Position numbers and translations under genes: made by a program. This document shows, one piece after another, positions 55,830-63,702 of a DNA stretch of 64,000 bases; position 1 is the stretch's first letter, and the number at the start of each line of letters is the position of its first letter. The notes beneath the pieces were generated by a model that saw only the letters and a program-made list of their open reading frames with translations, was not told where the DNA came from and made no database searches. The stretch spans positions 3,472,001 through 3,536,000 of the forward strand of contig NZ_JAHQRJ010000001.1 of assembly GCF_019052805.1 (NCBI RefSeq). Direction: 5' to 3'. This DNA comes from Noviherbaspirillum sp. L7-7A. GTDB lineage: Bacteria; Pseudomonadota; Gammaproteobacteria; Burkholderiales; Burkholderiaceae_D.

Positions 55830-57320
55830 ATGACCATACTGCTTTCCACCCTCAACGCACGCTACGCCCACGCTTCGCTGGGCCTGCGTTATCTGCTCGC
55901 CAACATGGGCGAGCTGCAGTCCATCACCTCGCTGCAGGAATTCGTAATCGGCGCCCGCACCACCGACCTGGTGGAAAAGCTGCTGGCGCACAAGCCGCGC
56001 ATCATCGGCTTTGGCGTCTATATCTGGAATGTCGAGGAAACCACGAAGCTGGTGGCGCTGCTGAAGCGGGTCGCACCCGAGGTGGTCATCATCCTCGGCG
56101 GGCCGGAAGTCTCGCATGAACATGGCGAACAGGAGATCGTGCGGCTGGCCGATTACCTGGTGACCGGCTGGGGCGACATCACCTTTCCACGCCTGTGCCG
56201 CGAAGTGCTGCATGGGCCCAAGCCATTGATGAAGGTGCATGCGGGCGAGCAGCCGCCGATGTCGGACATTGCGCTGCCCTATGCGCTCTATACCGACGAG
56301 GACATTGCGCACCGCACGCTTTATGTGGAAGCCTCGCGCGGCTGCCCGTTCAAGTGCGAGTTCTGCCTGTCGTCGCTGGACAAGACCGCCTGGCCGTTCG
56401 AGCTGGAGCGCTTCCTGGCCGAGCTGGAAAGCCTGCATGTGCGCGGGGCGCGGCTGTTCAAGTTTGTCGACCGCACCTTCAACCTGAATGTAAGGACCAG
56501 CCTGCGCATCATGCAGTTCTTCCTCGACAAGCTGGAAGCCTATCCGGATGATCCGGTCTATGCCCACTTCGAAGTGGTGCCCGACCATCTGCCGGATGCG
56601 CTGAAGGAAAGCATCCTGCGCTTCCCGGCCGGCACGCTGCAGTTCGAGATCGGCATACAGTCCTTCAATCCGGAGGTGCAGACGCTGGTGAGCCGGCGCC
56701 AGAACAACGAGAAGGCAGCCGAGAACATCCGATGGCTGTGCCAGCATTCAGAGGCGCATCTGCATGTGGACCTGATCGCCGGCCTGCCGGGCGAAGACCT
56801 GGAGAGCTTCGCGCGCGGCTTCGACAAGCTGTGGGCATTGAAGCCGCATGAAATCCAGTTCGGCATTTTGAAGCGGCTGCGCGGCACGCCCATCATCCGC
56901 CACACCGAGGCCTTCGGCATGGTCTATGACCCGCATCCGCCTTACACCATCCTGGCCACCGACCGCATCGATTTCGCCACCATGCAGCGCCTGGTGCGCT
57001 TTGCCCGCTACTGGGACCTGGTCGCCAATTCGGGCCGCTTTGCGCATACGCTGAACATGGTGCTGGGCGAGGCGCCGTTCGATCGCTTCATGGCGCTGTC
57101 TGACTGGCTGTATGCCAATACCGATGCGACGCACCGCATCGCGCTGGACCGGCTGGCAGGCCTGGTCACGCGCTGGCTGGTGCTGCAGGGGTGGCCGGAA
57201 CCGGAAGTGCGCATGGCAATGGCACGCGACTATGCCGGCAAGACGCGGCATGCTGAACCGGAAGGCAAGAAGGCGGCGCCGCAGAGGCAGGCGCGGCATC
57301 TGGAGAAGGCGGCGTCGTAG
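55830..57320 (+). CDS. B12-binding-domain radical SAM protein (DUF4080-containing)
   Basis: The 496-aa protein has an N-terminal cobalamin-binding-like Rossmann domain (IIGFGVYIWNVEETTKLVAL, IILGGPEVSHEHGEQEIV) and a radical SAM domain with the [4Fe-4S] motif Cys172-x3-Cys176-x2-Cys179 (ASRGCPFKCEFC). The C-terminal region matches the DUF4080 pattern. The N-terminal domain lacks a visible DxHxxG cobalamin motif, so B12 dependence is unsure. The reaction is unknown. The C-terminal 25 residues are basic and low in complexity. Confidence 0.88.
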   Translation: MTILLSTLNARYAHASLGLRYLLANMGELQSITSLQEFVIGARTTDLVEKLLAHKPRIIGFGVYIWNVEETTKLVALLKRVAPEVVIILGGPEVSHEHGEQEIVRLADYLVTGWGDITFPRLCREVLHGPKPLMKVHAGEQPPMSDIALPYALYTDEDIAHRTLYVEASRGCPFKCEFCLSSLDKTAWPFELERFLAELESLHVRGARLFKFVDRTFNLNVRTSLRIMQFFLDKLEAYPDDPVYAHFEVVPDHLPDALKESILRFPAGTLQFEIGIQSFNPEVQTLVSRRQNNEKAAENIRWLCQHSEAHLHVDLIAGLPGEDLESFARGFDKLWALKPHEIQFGILKRLRGTPIIRHTEAFGMVYDPHPPYTILATDRIDFATMQRLVRFARYWDLVANSGRFAHTLNMVLGEAPFDRFMALSDWLYANTDATHRIALDRLAGLVTRWLVLQGWPEPEVRMAMARDYAGKTRHAEPEGKKAAPQRQARHLEKAAS

Positions 57321-57339
57321 GGGCGGGGGGCAGCTACGG

Positions 57340-57375
57340 TTGCAGTTGCAGTTGCAGTTGCAGTTGCAGTTGCAG
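57340..57375. repeat. Hexamer array TTGCAG x6 (left edge)
   Basis: Six perfect TTGCAG units followed by one variant (TTGTAG), 20 bp after the radical SAM stop codon. It marks the outer edge of the left palindrome arm. Confidence 0.95.
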
Positions 57376-57703
57376 TTGTAGTTGCCTTTGAAGTGGCCGT
57401 TGCAGTTGCAGTGAAACCCCGTTGAGCGCGCCGTGACGGCGACGCCTGAAGCGGATAAGGTGCGGCGTCTGTCTGAGCGCAGCGCAGCGTAGCGAGTTTA
57501 GCCGCGCCCCGCTTCAGGCGTCGCCGTCGCGGGGACCCCGCGCAGCGGGGCGCGATCACCGGGTCGCCTTTTCTTGCCTACTTCTTTTGGCGAAGCAAAA
57601 GAAGTAGGTCGCCTGCCGGGGCGAACACCCGGCCTGGTCATGACGGCAGTGCAGTGGCGTTGTTTCACCCGGCGTGAAGCGTCACTGCGAAGCGGCAGTT
57701 GCT

Positions 57704-57724
57704 TTTGAAGTTTGAAGTTTGAAG
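57704..57724. repeat. Tandem heptamer TTTGAAG x3
   Basis: Three perfect TTTGAAG units followed by TTTGCC near the centre of the large palindrome. Confidence 0.85.
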
Positions 57725-58054
57725 TTTGCCAACAAACGTCAAAAGCAAAGGCGACAGTGCTGCCCGTGCCTTGCCGGGTGACGCAAGACGGATGCACTGC
57801 CGTGGGGACAAGCCGGGAATCCGTCCCGGCGGCCGGGTCACTTTTTTTGCTTCGCCAAAAAAAGTAACCAAAAAAAGGCGACCCGGTGATCGCGCCCCGC
57901 TGCGCGGGGTGCCCGTGCCAGCGGTGCCCGGAGCGGGGCGCGGCTAAACTCGCTCCGCTTCGCTCCACTCAAACAGACGCCGCACCTTTTCCCGCTCCGG
58001 GCACCGCTGGCACGGCGCGCTCAACGGGATTTCACTGCAACGGCAAATTCAAAA

Positions 58055-58126
58055 GCAACTGCAACTGCAACTGCAACTGCAACTGCAACTGCAACTGCAA
58101 CTGCAACTGCAACTGCAACTGCAACT
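58055..58126. repeat. Hexamer array GCAACT x12 (right edge)
   Basis: Twelve perfect units of GCAACT; the reverse complement is the TTGCAG unit of the left edge in another phase. It marks the outer edge of the right palindrome arm and is twice as long as the left array. Confidence 0.95.
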
Positions 58127-58184
58127 GTATCCGAAACGATTCCGCTAGCCGCCGCGGCATCAGGCCAGGCGGCCCGGAACCGCC

Positions 58185-58415
58185 TTATACCCGCTTGGCG
58201 CGCCAGGCCTCGATCAGGGCCAGCGCGTCGGGGCCGATGCGGGCAAGCGGCAGGCTCTGCAGCCGCTCGTAGATCATCAGCGCATAGACTTCGGCCAGCC
58301 GGTTGACTTCCGGCGACAGCGAGCGCTCCTCGCCGCGCGAAGGCCGCAGGTTGCGCCAGTAATTGATCGCCTGTTCCAGGTCGGCGAGTGCGATGTCGCT
58401 TGGGTGATTGTCCAT
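58185..58415 (-). CDS. Small DUF3717-like protein
   Basis: The 76-aa protein (DIALADLEQAINYWRNLRPS, then SLSPEVNRLAEVYALMIYER) resembles DUF3717, a small family of beta-proteobacteria with a conserved INYWR...PE...LA..YALMI pattern. The function is unknown. Its stop is about 60 bp from the palindromic element. It is divergent from the hydrolase gene. Confidence 0.75.
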   Translation of the reverse strand: MDNHPSDIALADLEQAINYWRNLRPSRGEERSLSPEVNRLAEVYALMIYERLQSLPLARIGPDALALIEAWRAKRV

Positions 58416-58522
58416 CGCCCTATTCTAACTGCGGCACCGGGCCGGGCGCTGCGCGCGGTCAGAAGCGGCGCAGATTGCAAGGTCGGCCTATCATCTGTGC
58501 TCCAACAATAAAAGGAGACAGC

Positions 58523-59233
58523 ATGACCTTTGTCCTGATACACGGCGCCTGGCATGGCGGCTGGTGCTGGCGCGACGTGGCGGCGCGGCTGCGCGCCGCC
58601 GGCCACGAGGTGTACACCCCCACCATGACCGGACTGGGCGAGCGTGCCCATCTGCTGGACGAACGCACCGGTCTTTCCACCTTCATCGCCGATGCCTGCG
58701 CCGTGATCGAATGCGAGGAGCTGTCCGACATCGTGCTGGTCGGGCACAGCTTTGGCGGGCTGGTGATCAGCGGCGTTGCAGAGCGCATGAAGGAGCGCGT
58801 CGCGCACCTGGTCTACCTGGATGCGCTGGTGGTGGAGAACGGCCAGTCGGGCCTGGGCATCCTGCCGGAAGCCGTGCAGCGCGAGCGCAGCAAAACGATC
58901 GACCCGGAAGGCCTGCGCATGGCGGTCCCGGCGCCGGACAAGTTCGGCGTCACCGACCCGCAGCAGGTTGCATGGCTGCTGCGCCGGCTCACGCCGCATC
59001 CGCTGAAGGCCTACACCGAGCCGCTGGCATTGCGGCATCCGCCGGGCAATGGCCTGCCCAGGACCTATATCGCCGTCACCGATCCCTGGTATGCGCCGCT
59101 GGCGGGCCTACGCGAGCGGCTGCGCGCTCAGCCGGACTGGGGCTGGCGCGAGATCGCCGCCGGCCATGATGCGATGCTGACTTCGCCGGCGGCGCTGGCG
59201 GACATGCTGCTGGAGATTGCTTCGGGCCGTTGA
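58523..59233 (+). CDS. Alpha/beta hydrolase
   Basis: The 236-aa protein has the alpha/beta hydrolase fold: oxyanion-hole motif LIHGAWHGGWCWRDVA (5-20), nucleophile elbow GHSFGG with Ser76, and a late GHDAMLTSP with the catalytic His. It is close to the salicylate-esterase/hydroxynitrile-lyase-like group by sequence pattern (TPTMTGLGERAHLL). The natural ester is unknown. AAAGGAG lies before the ATG at 58523; the longer frame has no support. Confidence 0.92.
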   Translation: MTFVLIHGAWHGGWCWRDVAARLRAAGHEVYTPTMTGLGERAHLLDERTGLSTFIADACAVIECEELSDIVLVGHSFGGLVISGVAERMKERVAHLVYLDALVVENGQSGLGILPEAVQRERSKTIDPEGLRMAVPAPDKFGVTDPQQVAWLLRRLTPHPLKAYTEPLALRHPPGNGLPRTYIAVTDPWYAPLAGLRERLRAQPDWGWREIAAGHDAMLTSPAALADMLLEIASGR

Positions 59234-59243
59234 GGAGCAGGCA

Positions 59244-59363
59244 CTACATGCACAGCAGGATCTGGTTGGCCAGGTCGACGAGGAATCCTGGCCGCAGGTA
59301 GGCCAGGAATACCAGCGCCAATAGCGCCGCAATGGCAATCCATCCGAGCAGGCGCCATTGCAT
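59244..59363 (-). CDS. 39-aa single-helix membrane protein
   Basis: A short frame with a strong ribosome binding site (AAGGAG, 7 nt before the ATG) encodes one membrane helix (residues about 6-23, LGWIAIAALLALVFLAYLRP) and an amphipathic end (DLANQILLCM). It starts 11 bp after the MFS permease stop and is probably co-transcribed. It may be a small accessory subunit or regulator of that permease. Confidence 0.7.
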   Translation of the reverse strand: MQWRLLGWIAIAALLALVFLAYLRPGFLVDLANQILLCM

Positions 59364-59374
59364 GCTGCGCTCCT

Positions 59375-60589
59375 TCAGGCAGGCACCGCCTGCGCGCGGG
59401 CGATCGGCTTTTCGTCGATCGGTAGGTTGATCAGCGCGGCGAAGATGCCCAGTGCGATGGTGATCATCCATACCGTGTTGTAGTTGCCTTGCCGGGTAAA
59501 GAGAAAGCCGCCCAGCCAGACGCCGAGAAAGCTGCCGACCTGGTGCGAGAAGAACACGAAGCCCGACAGCATCGACAGGTAGCGCACGCCGAAGATGCCG
59601 GCGATCACGCCATTGGTCAGCGGCACCGTGGACAGCCACAGCACGCCCATCGCCGCCGAGAACACATAGACCGACAGGGGCGTCAGCGGCAGCAGCAGGA
59701 ACAGCGTTATCGCCGCCGCCCGCGCCAGGTAGATGGACGACAGCAGGTAACGCTTGGGCAGCCAGCCGCCGAGCCGGCCAGCCCAGTAGGAACCGAAGAT
59801 GTTGAACAGGCCGATCAGGGCCAGTGCCATCACCGCCACGCCAGGATCGGTCAGGCCGCGGTCCTTCAGGTAAGCCGGCATGTGCACGCCGATGAACACC
59901 AGCTGGAAGCCGCAGACGAAATAGCCGGCCAGCAGCAGCAGGAAGGGCCGGTAGCCAAAGGCTTCGCGTATCGCTTCCGGCATGCTTTGCTGCGGTCCGG
60001 AGCGGGCCAGCTTGGGCTCGCGCAGGAAGGTCGCCATCGGGATCATCACCAGCAGCACCAGCACGGCAAGCGCCAGGAAGGCATGCTGCCAGCCCATGGC
60101 GCCGATCAGCTGCTGCTCGATCGGCATCAGCGCGAACTGGCCGAAGGAGCTGGCCGCGCCCGAGATGCCGAAAGCCCAAGAGCGTTTTTCCTCAGGTGCG
60201 GTGCGGCCGATGATGCCGCTCATTGCGCCAAAAGCGGTGCAGGCCAGCGCGCCACCGATCAGCAGGCCGGAGCCCGCCACGAACAACACCGGCTGGGTGA
60301 CGAAGGCCATCCACAGCAGCCCGGCCGCATACAGCAGCGCGCCGAAGATCGCGACGCGGGCCGTGCCCCAGCGGTCCACCGCCATGCCGGCGAACGGCCC
60401 GAACGCGCCCCACATCAGGTTCTGCAGCGCCATGGCCAGCGAATAGGTTTCCCGGGTCCAGTTGTTGGCTTGCGAGATCGGCTGCAGCCAGAAGCCGAAG
60501 CCGTGGCGCACGCCCATGGCCAGGGTGAGGATCAGGCCGGTGCAGAGCAGGATGGTTTTCAGGCTGGGCGCGCGAGTGGCGGGAGGCAT
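59375..60589 (-). CDS. Major facilitator superfamily transporter
   Basis: The 404-aa protein has 12 predicted helices with the MFS loop motif AGMAVDRWGTARVAIFGAL between helices 2 and 3 and AGRLGGWLPKRYLL in the second half. The pattern (FGFWLQPISQANNWTRETYS) fits the oxalate/formate-antiporter-like or monocarboxylate group, but the substrate is unproven. ATG at 60589 was preferred to a TTG at 60616. It is followed by the 39-aa membrane protein gene. Confidence 0.9.
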   Translation of the reverse strand: MPPATRAPSLKTILLCTGLILTLAMGVRHGFGFWLQPISQANNWTRETYSLAMALQNLMWGAFGPFAGMAVDRWGTARVAIFGALLYAAGLLWMAFVTQPVLFVAGSGLLIGGALACTAFGAMSGIIGRTAPEEKRSWAFGISGAASSFGQFALMPIEQQLIGAMGWQHAFLALAVLVLLVMIPMATFLREPKLARSGPQQSMPEAIREAFGYRPFLLLLAGYFVCGFQLVFIGVHMPAYLKDRGLTDPGVAVMALALIGLFNIFGSYWAGRLGGWLPKRYLLSSIYLARAAAITLFLLLPLTPLSVYVFSAAMGVLWLSTVPLTNGVIAGIFGVRYLSMLSGFVFFSHQVGSFLGVWLGGFLFTRQGNYNTVWMITIALGIFAALINLPIDEKPIARAQAVPA

Positions 60590-60790
60590 GGCATCGTCGT
60601 TTTGTTTTGAAAGCAAGGAGTGTAGCGCAGTGGGCCTGTTCGCACAGCGGCCGCCGGGATAGTCAAACCCAGTCCTGTTTGGATTGTGGCGCTTGTCATA
60701 TTGGCAAACTCTTGATGCAATCGACCGTGTAGCGGCGAACCGCAGGCCCTGTTTTTCCCTCTAATACAGGGAACAGACAAGGAGGGCGCG

Positions 60791-61921
60791 ATGGCCGAGC
60801 AGAATGCAGCACAGGTGCAGGAAAATCCGGGTGCGGTCGACGATGGCGCGATGGCAGCCTTGCCTGATGCGGTGGCTGTGACGCCTGCGCGCCGCATTTC
60901 CGGGCCCGACAGCCGGCTCATCGCCGGCGCCGCCGGCGTGGCCAGCTTTCTGTGGGCCGGCTTCGCGGCGGTGGTATTCGCCCGCCAGACCCACCTGGTG
61001 TTCAATCCCGTGCGGGAACCCGAAGTCCAGCGGCCGCGCAGCGCCGGCCACCGCACCCGCCGCGTGGTGCTGCGGGCGGCCGACGGCACCCGTCTGTGCG
61101 GCTGGCTGATGACGCCGCATGCGCCGGGCCGCCATCCCGGCGTGCTGTATTTCGGCGGACGGTCCGAGGAAGTCAGCTGGGTGGCGCGCGACGCCAGCCG
61201 CATGTTTCCGGGCATGACGGTGCTGGCGATGAATTACCGCGGCTATGGCGAATCCAGCGGCGTGCCGGGCGAGGCAGCCATCATGCAGGATGCCGCGATG
61301 CTGTGGGACTGGCTGGCCGCGCATCACCGGGTGGATGCGCGGCGGGTGGCGGTGGTGGGGCGCAGCCTGGGTTCGGGCGTGGCGGTGCAGGTAGCGGCGC
61401 AGCGGCCGGTGGCGTCGCTGGCCCTGATCACGCCATACGACTCGCTGGTGTCGCTGGCGCGCCGGCGTTTCTTCCGCACGATCCCGGTGGCATGGATGCT
61501 GCGCCATCGCTTCGAATCGGTGAAGTTCGCCGCCCGGCTGCAGACCCGCATCCTGGTGTTGCGGGCCGAGCAGGACGACGTGGTGCCGCCGGCGCATACC
61601 GACAGGTTCGTCGCCAGCCTGCCATCGCAGCCGCTGGACCAGACCATCGCCGGCTCCGACCACTGCACGATTCCTTACCTGGAAGCGGCGCAGCAGGCCA
61701 TTGCCGGCTTCCTGCATGCCGGCTTCCAGCGGCTGCCGGAATCCTCGCCGGCGGTGGAGGAAGCAACCGCGGTGGCAGCAATCTCGGCGGTGGCCAGCGC
61801 TTCGGCGGCGGCGGTCGCGGCGGCCGATGGCAGCGCACCGGCCGTGGCCGGAGCCCGTCTGGTGGCCGAGGCGGCGGCGCTGGCCACCATGGCAGCCGCG
61901 CAGGCTGCCGAGCAGCCATAG
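60791..61921 (+). CDS. Membrane-anchored alpha/beta hydrolase with Ala-rich C-terminal tail
   Basis: The 376-aa protein has an N-terminal membrane helix (RLIAGAAGVASFLWAGFAAV), then an alpha/beta hydrolase domain with GRSLGSG (nucleophile Ser) and AEQDDVVPPAHTDRFV plus SDHCTIPYLEA (Asp and His). It resembles the YfhR/BEM46-type hydrolases. Residues from about 315 to the end are a Val/Ala-rich low-complexity tail not expected in the family. AAGGAGGG lies 5 nt before the ATG. The 275 bp that follow hold no gene. Confidence 0.85.
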   Translation: MAEQNAAQVQENPGAVDDGAMAALPDAVAVTPARRISGPDSRLIAGAAGVASFLWAGFAAVVFARQTHLVFNPVREPEVQRPRSAGHRTRRVVLRAADGTRLCGWLMTPHAPGRHPGVLYFGGRSEEVSWVARDASRMFPGMTVLAMNYRGYGESSGVPGEAAIMQDAAMLWDWLAAHHRVDARRVAVVGRSLGSGVAVQVAAQRPVASLALITPYDSLVSLARRRFFRTIPVAWMLRHRFESVKFAARLQTRILVLRAEQDDVVPPAHTDRFVASLPSQPLDQTIAGSDHCTIPYLEAAQQAIAGFLHAGFQRLPESSPAVEEATAVAAISAVASASAAAVAAADGSAPAVAGARLVAEAAALATMAAAQAAEQP

Positions 61922-62197
61922 GCGCCTGCGCGGCAGAAGGGTCGGCGGCCGCAACGTGCGAGAAAACGGTCCGGTTCGGCATCACCGTCGGCGCCCAGGG
62001 CGCCACCCTGGGCTTGTGGGTGCTACCAAACTGTCCTCGTTTTTAGCGAAACGATAAAGCCGTTTTGGCACGTTTCGCATCAAAGCCTTCTGCCGCGCAG
62101 GCTCCCAGGCGCCGCTTCCGCCCCTTCAACGGCGCAACGAAACTGGCGTCCGAAAACGGCTAGACGCTGTCTGGCGCGGCGCGTATAAATCGGCTGC

Positions 62198-63688
62198 ATG
62201 AGTACCACCTTCGATCATCCGCCCGACACCGACAGCTGCTACCGCGCGCTGCTCGCGCGCGACGCCCGCTTCGACGGCGTCTTCTTTACCGGCGTCAGGA
62301 CCACCGGTATCTATTGCCGCCCGGTCTGCGCGGTGCGCCCGCCGCGCCGCGCTTCCTGCGAATTCTTCGCCAGCGCCGCAGCCGCCGAGGCGGCGGGCTT
62401 TCGTCCCTGCCTGCGCTGCCGGCCTGAACTTGCGCCCTATGCGGTCCAGCAGAACCTGGCTTATGCGGTGTGGCAGCGCATTGCCGCCGGCGCACTGAAT
62501 GAAGGCGGTGACGATGAAGGCGGCGCGCTGGAACGGCTGGCGGCCGAGGTCGGGCTGTCGTCGCGCCAGGTGCGCCGGGTATTGCTGCGCCATTTTGGCG
62601 TCACGCCCGTCGAGCTGGCCCAGACCCAGCGCCTGCTGTTTGCCAAGAAGCTGCTGCAGGAAACCCTGCTGCCCATGCCCGAGGTGGCGTTTGCGGCGGG
62701 CTTTCGCAGCGTGCGCCGCTTCAATGCGCTGTTCGTCAGCCGCTACCGGATGGCGCCGGGGGCATTGCGCCGCGCCGGCGGCGATGGCATCGAGGACGGT
62801 GCGCTGACCCTGCGGCTGGCTTACCGGCCGCCCTATGCCTGGGAGCAGATGCTGCGCTATCTGCAGCGGCGCGCCACGCCCGGCGTGGAAGCGGTGCGCG
62901 AGCAGGGCGGCGAACTGCATTACCTGCGCAGCGTGCAGCTGCAGGGCGGTCAGGGCTGGCTGCGGGTGTCGCATCTGCCGCAGCGCGGCCAGTTGCTGCT
63001 GCAGACGGCCGCTTCGCTGGCGCCATGGCTCATGCCGCTGGCGGCGCGGCTGCGCAGCCAGTTCGACCTCGACGCCAATCCGACCGCCATCGAAGCGCAA
63101 CTGGCAGGCGACAGCCTGCTCGCAGCGAGGATCGCCGCAGCGCCCGGCCTGCGCGTGCCCGGCGCTTTCGATATCTTCGAACTGGCCGTGCGGGCGGTGC
63201 TGGGACAGCAGGTCAGCGTGGCCGGCGCGACCACGCTGGCGGGCCGCCTGGCGCAACGCTTCGGCAGGCCGGCCCATACGCCGTTTCCGGAAACCTGTCT
63301 GCATTTCCCCTTGCCCGGTGAGCTGGCGGCGGTGCCGGTGGAAGCCATCGCCGGCTGCGGCCTGCCGCTCGCGCGCGCCCGCACCCTGTCGGCGCTGGCG
63401 CAGTTCGCCAACGCCGGCGGGCTGGTCTTTGCGCCGGGCACCAGCCTGGCCGACGTGGTGGCGCGCCTGAAGACCGTGCCTGGCATCGGCGAATGGACTG
63501 CGCAATACATCGCGCTGCGCGGGCTGCGCTTTCCGGATGCCTTCCCGGCCGGCGACCTCGGCCTGCAGAAGGCGGCGTCCGGCATCGAAGGCGGGCGTCT
63601 GAATGAAGCGCAACTGCTGGCGCGCGCAGCTGCCTGGGCGCCTTGGCGCGGCTATGCGGCGCTGCTGCTATGGCATGAAGTGCAATGA
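62198..63688 (+). CDS. Ada-AlkA fusion: 3-methyladenine DNA glycosylase with Ada zinc domain and AraC HTH
   Basis: The 496-aa protein joins an Ada-type zinc domain (GIYCRPVCAV and PCLRCRPE give the four cysteines, the first a possible methyl acceptor), an AraC helix-turn-helix (LERLAAEVGLSSRQVRRVLL to FAAGFRSVRRFNALF) and an AlkA-type HhH-GPD glycosylase (LAVRAVLGQQVSVAGATTLA, VPGIGEWTAQYIALR, FPAGDLGLQKA with the catalytic Asp). It senses and excises alkylated bases. It is followed by ogt 14 bp later in an alkylation-repair operon. Confidence 0.95.
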   Translation: MSTTFDHPPDTDSCYRALLARDARFDGVFFTGVRTTGIYCRPVCAVRPPRRASCEFFASAAAAEAAGFRPCLRCRPELAPYAVQQNLAYAVWQRIAAGALNEGGDDEGGALERLAAEVGLSSRQVRRVLLRHFGVTPVELAQTQRLLFAKKLLQETLLPMPEVAFAAGFRSVRRFNALFVSRYRMAPGALRRAGGDGIEDGALTLRLAYRPPYAWEQMLRYLQRRATPGVEAVREQGGELHYLRSVQLQGGQGWLRVSHLPQRGQLLLQTAASLAPWLMPLAARLRSQFDLDANPTAIEAQLAGDSLLAARIAAAPGLRVPGAFDIFELAVRAVLGQQVSVAGATTLAGRLAQRFGRPAHTPFPETCLHFPLPGELAAVPVEAIAGCGLPLARARTLSALAQFANAGGLVFAPGTSLADVVARLKTVPGIGEWTAQYIALRGLRFPDAFPAGDLGLQKAASGIEGGRLNEAQLLARAAAWAPWRGYAALLLWHEVQ

Positions 63689-63702
63689 CAAGGAGAAGCG
63701 CG

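Larger units (their letters stand above)
57336..58127. repeat. About 800-bp imperfect palindrome of two head-to-head structured repeats
   Basis: Left copy (57336-57608) and right copy (57836-58127) are inverted copies of one element. Each has: an outer hexamer array; a long hairpin (left 57435-57454 with 57509-57528, 20 bp perfect; right 57915-57937 with 57991-58013, 23 bp perfect) around a conserved loop of 53-54 nt; a GC-rich segment; and a second hairpin with a GCGAAG loop (left 57577-57589 with 57596-57608; right 57836-57849 with 57856-57869). The stem sequences differ between copies but remain complementary. The middle (57609-57835) is also partly palindromic. No protein gene lies in 57321-58184. 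Confidence 0.85.

Noticed and set aside
57336-58127. CRISPR array or attenuated transposon
   Set aside because: The hexamers are contiguous with no spacers, and no transposase or terminal open frame exists within the palindrome.
57886-58272. Frame encoding an Asn-Cys dipeptide repeat (also Gln-Leu repeats near 57340)
   Set aside because: These are translations of the hexamer arrays in non-coding repeat DNA, without ribosome binding sites.
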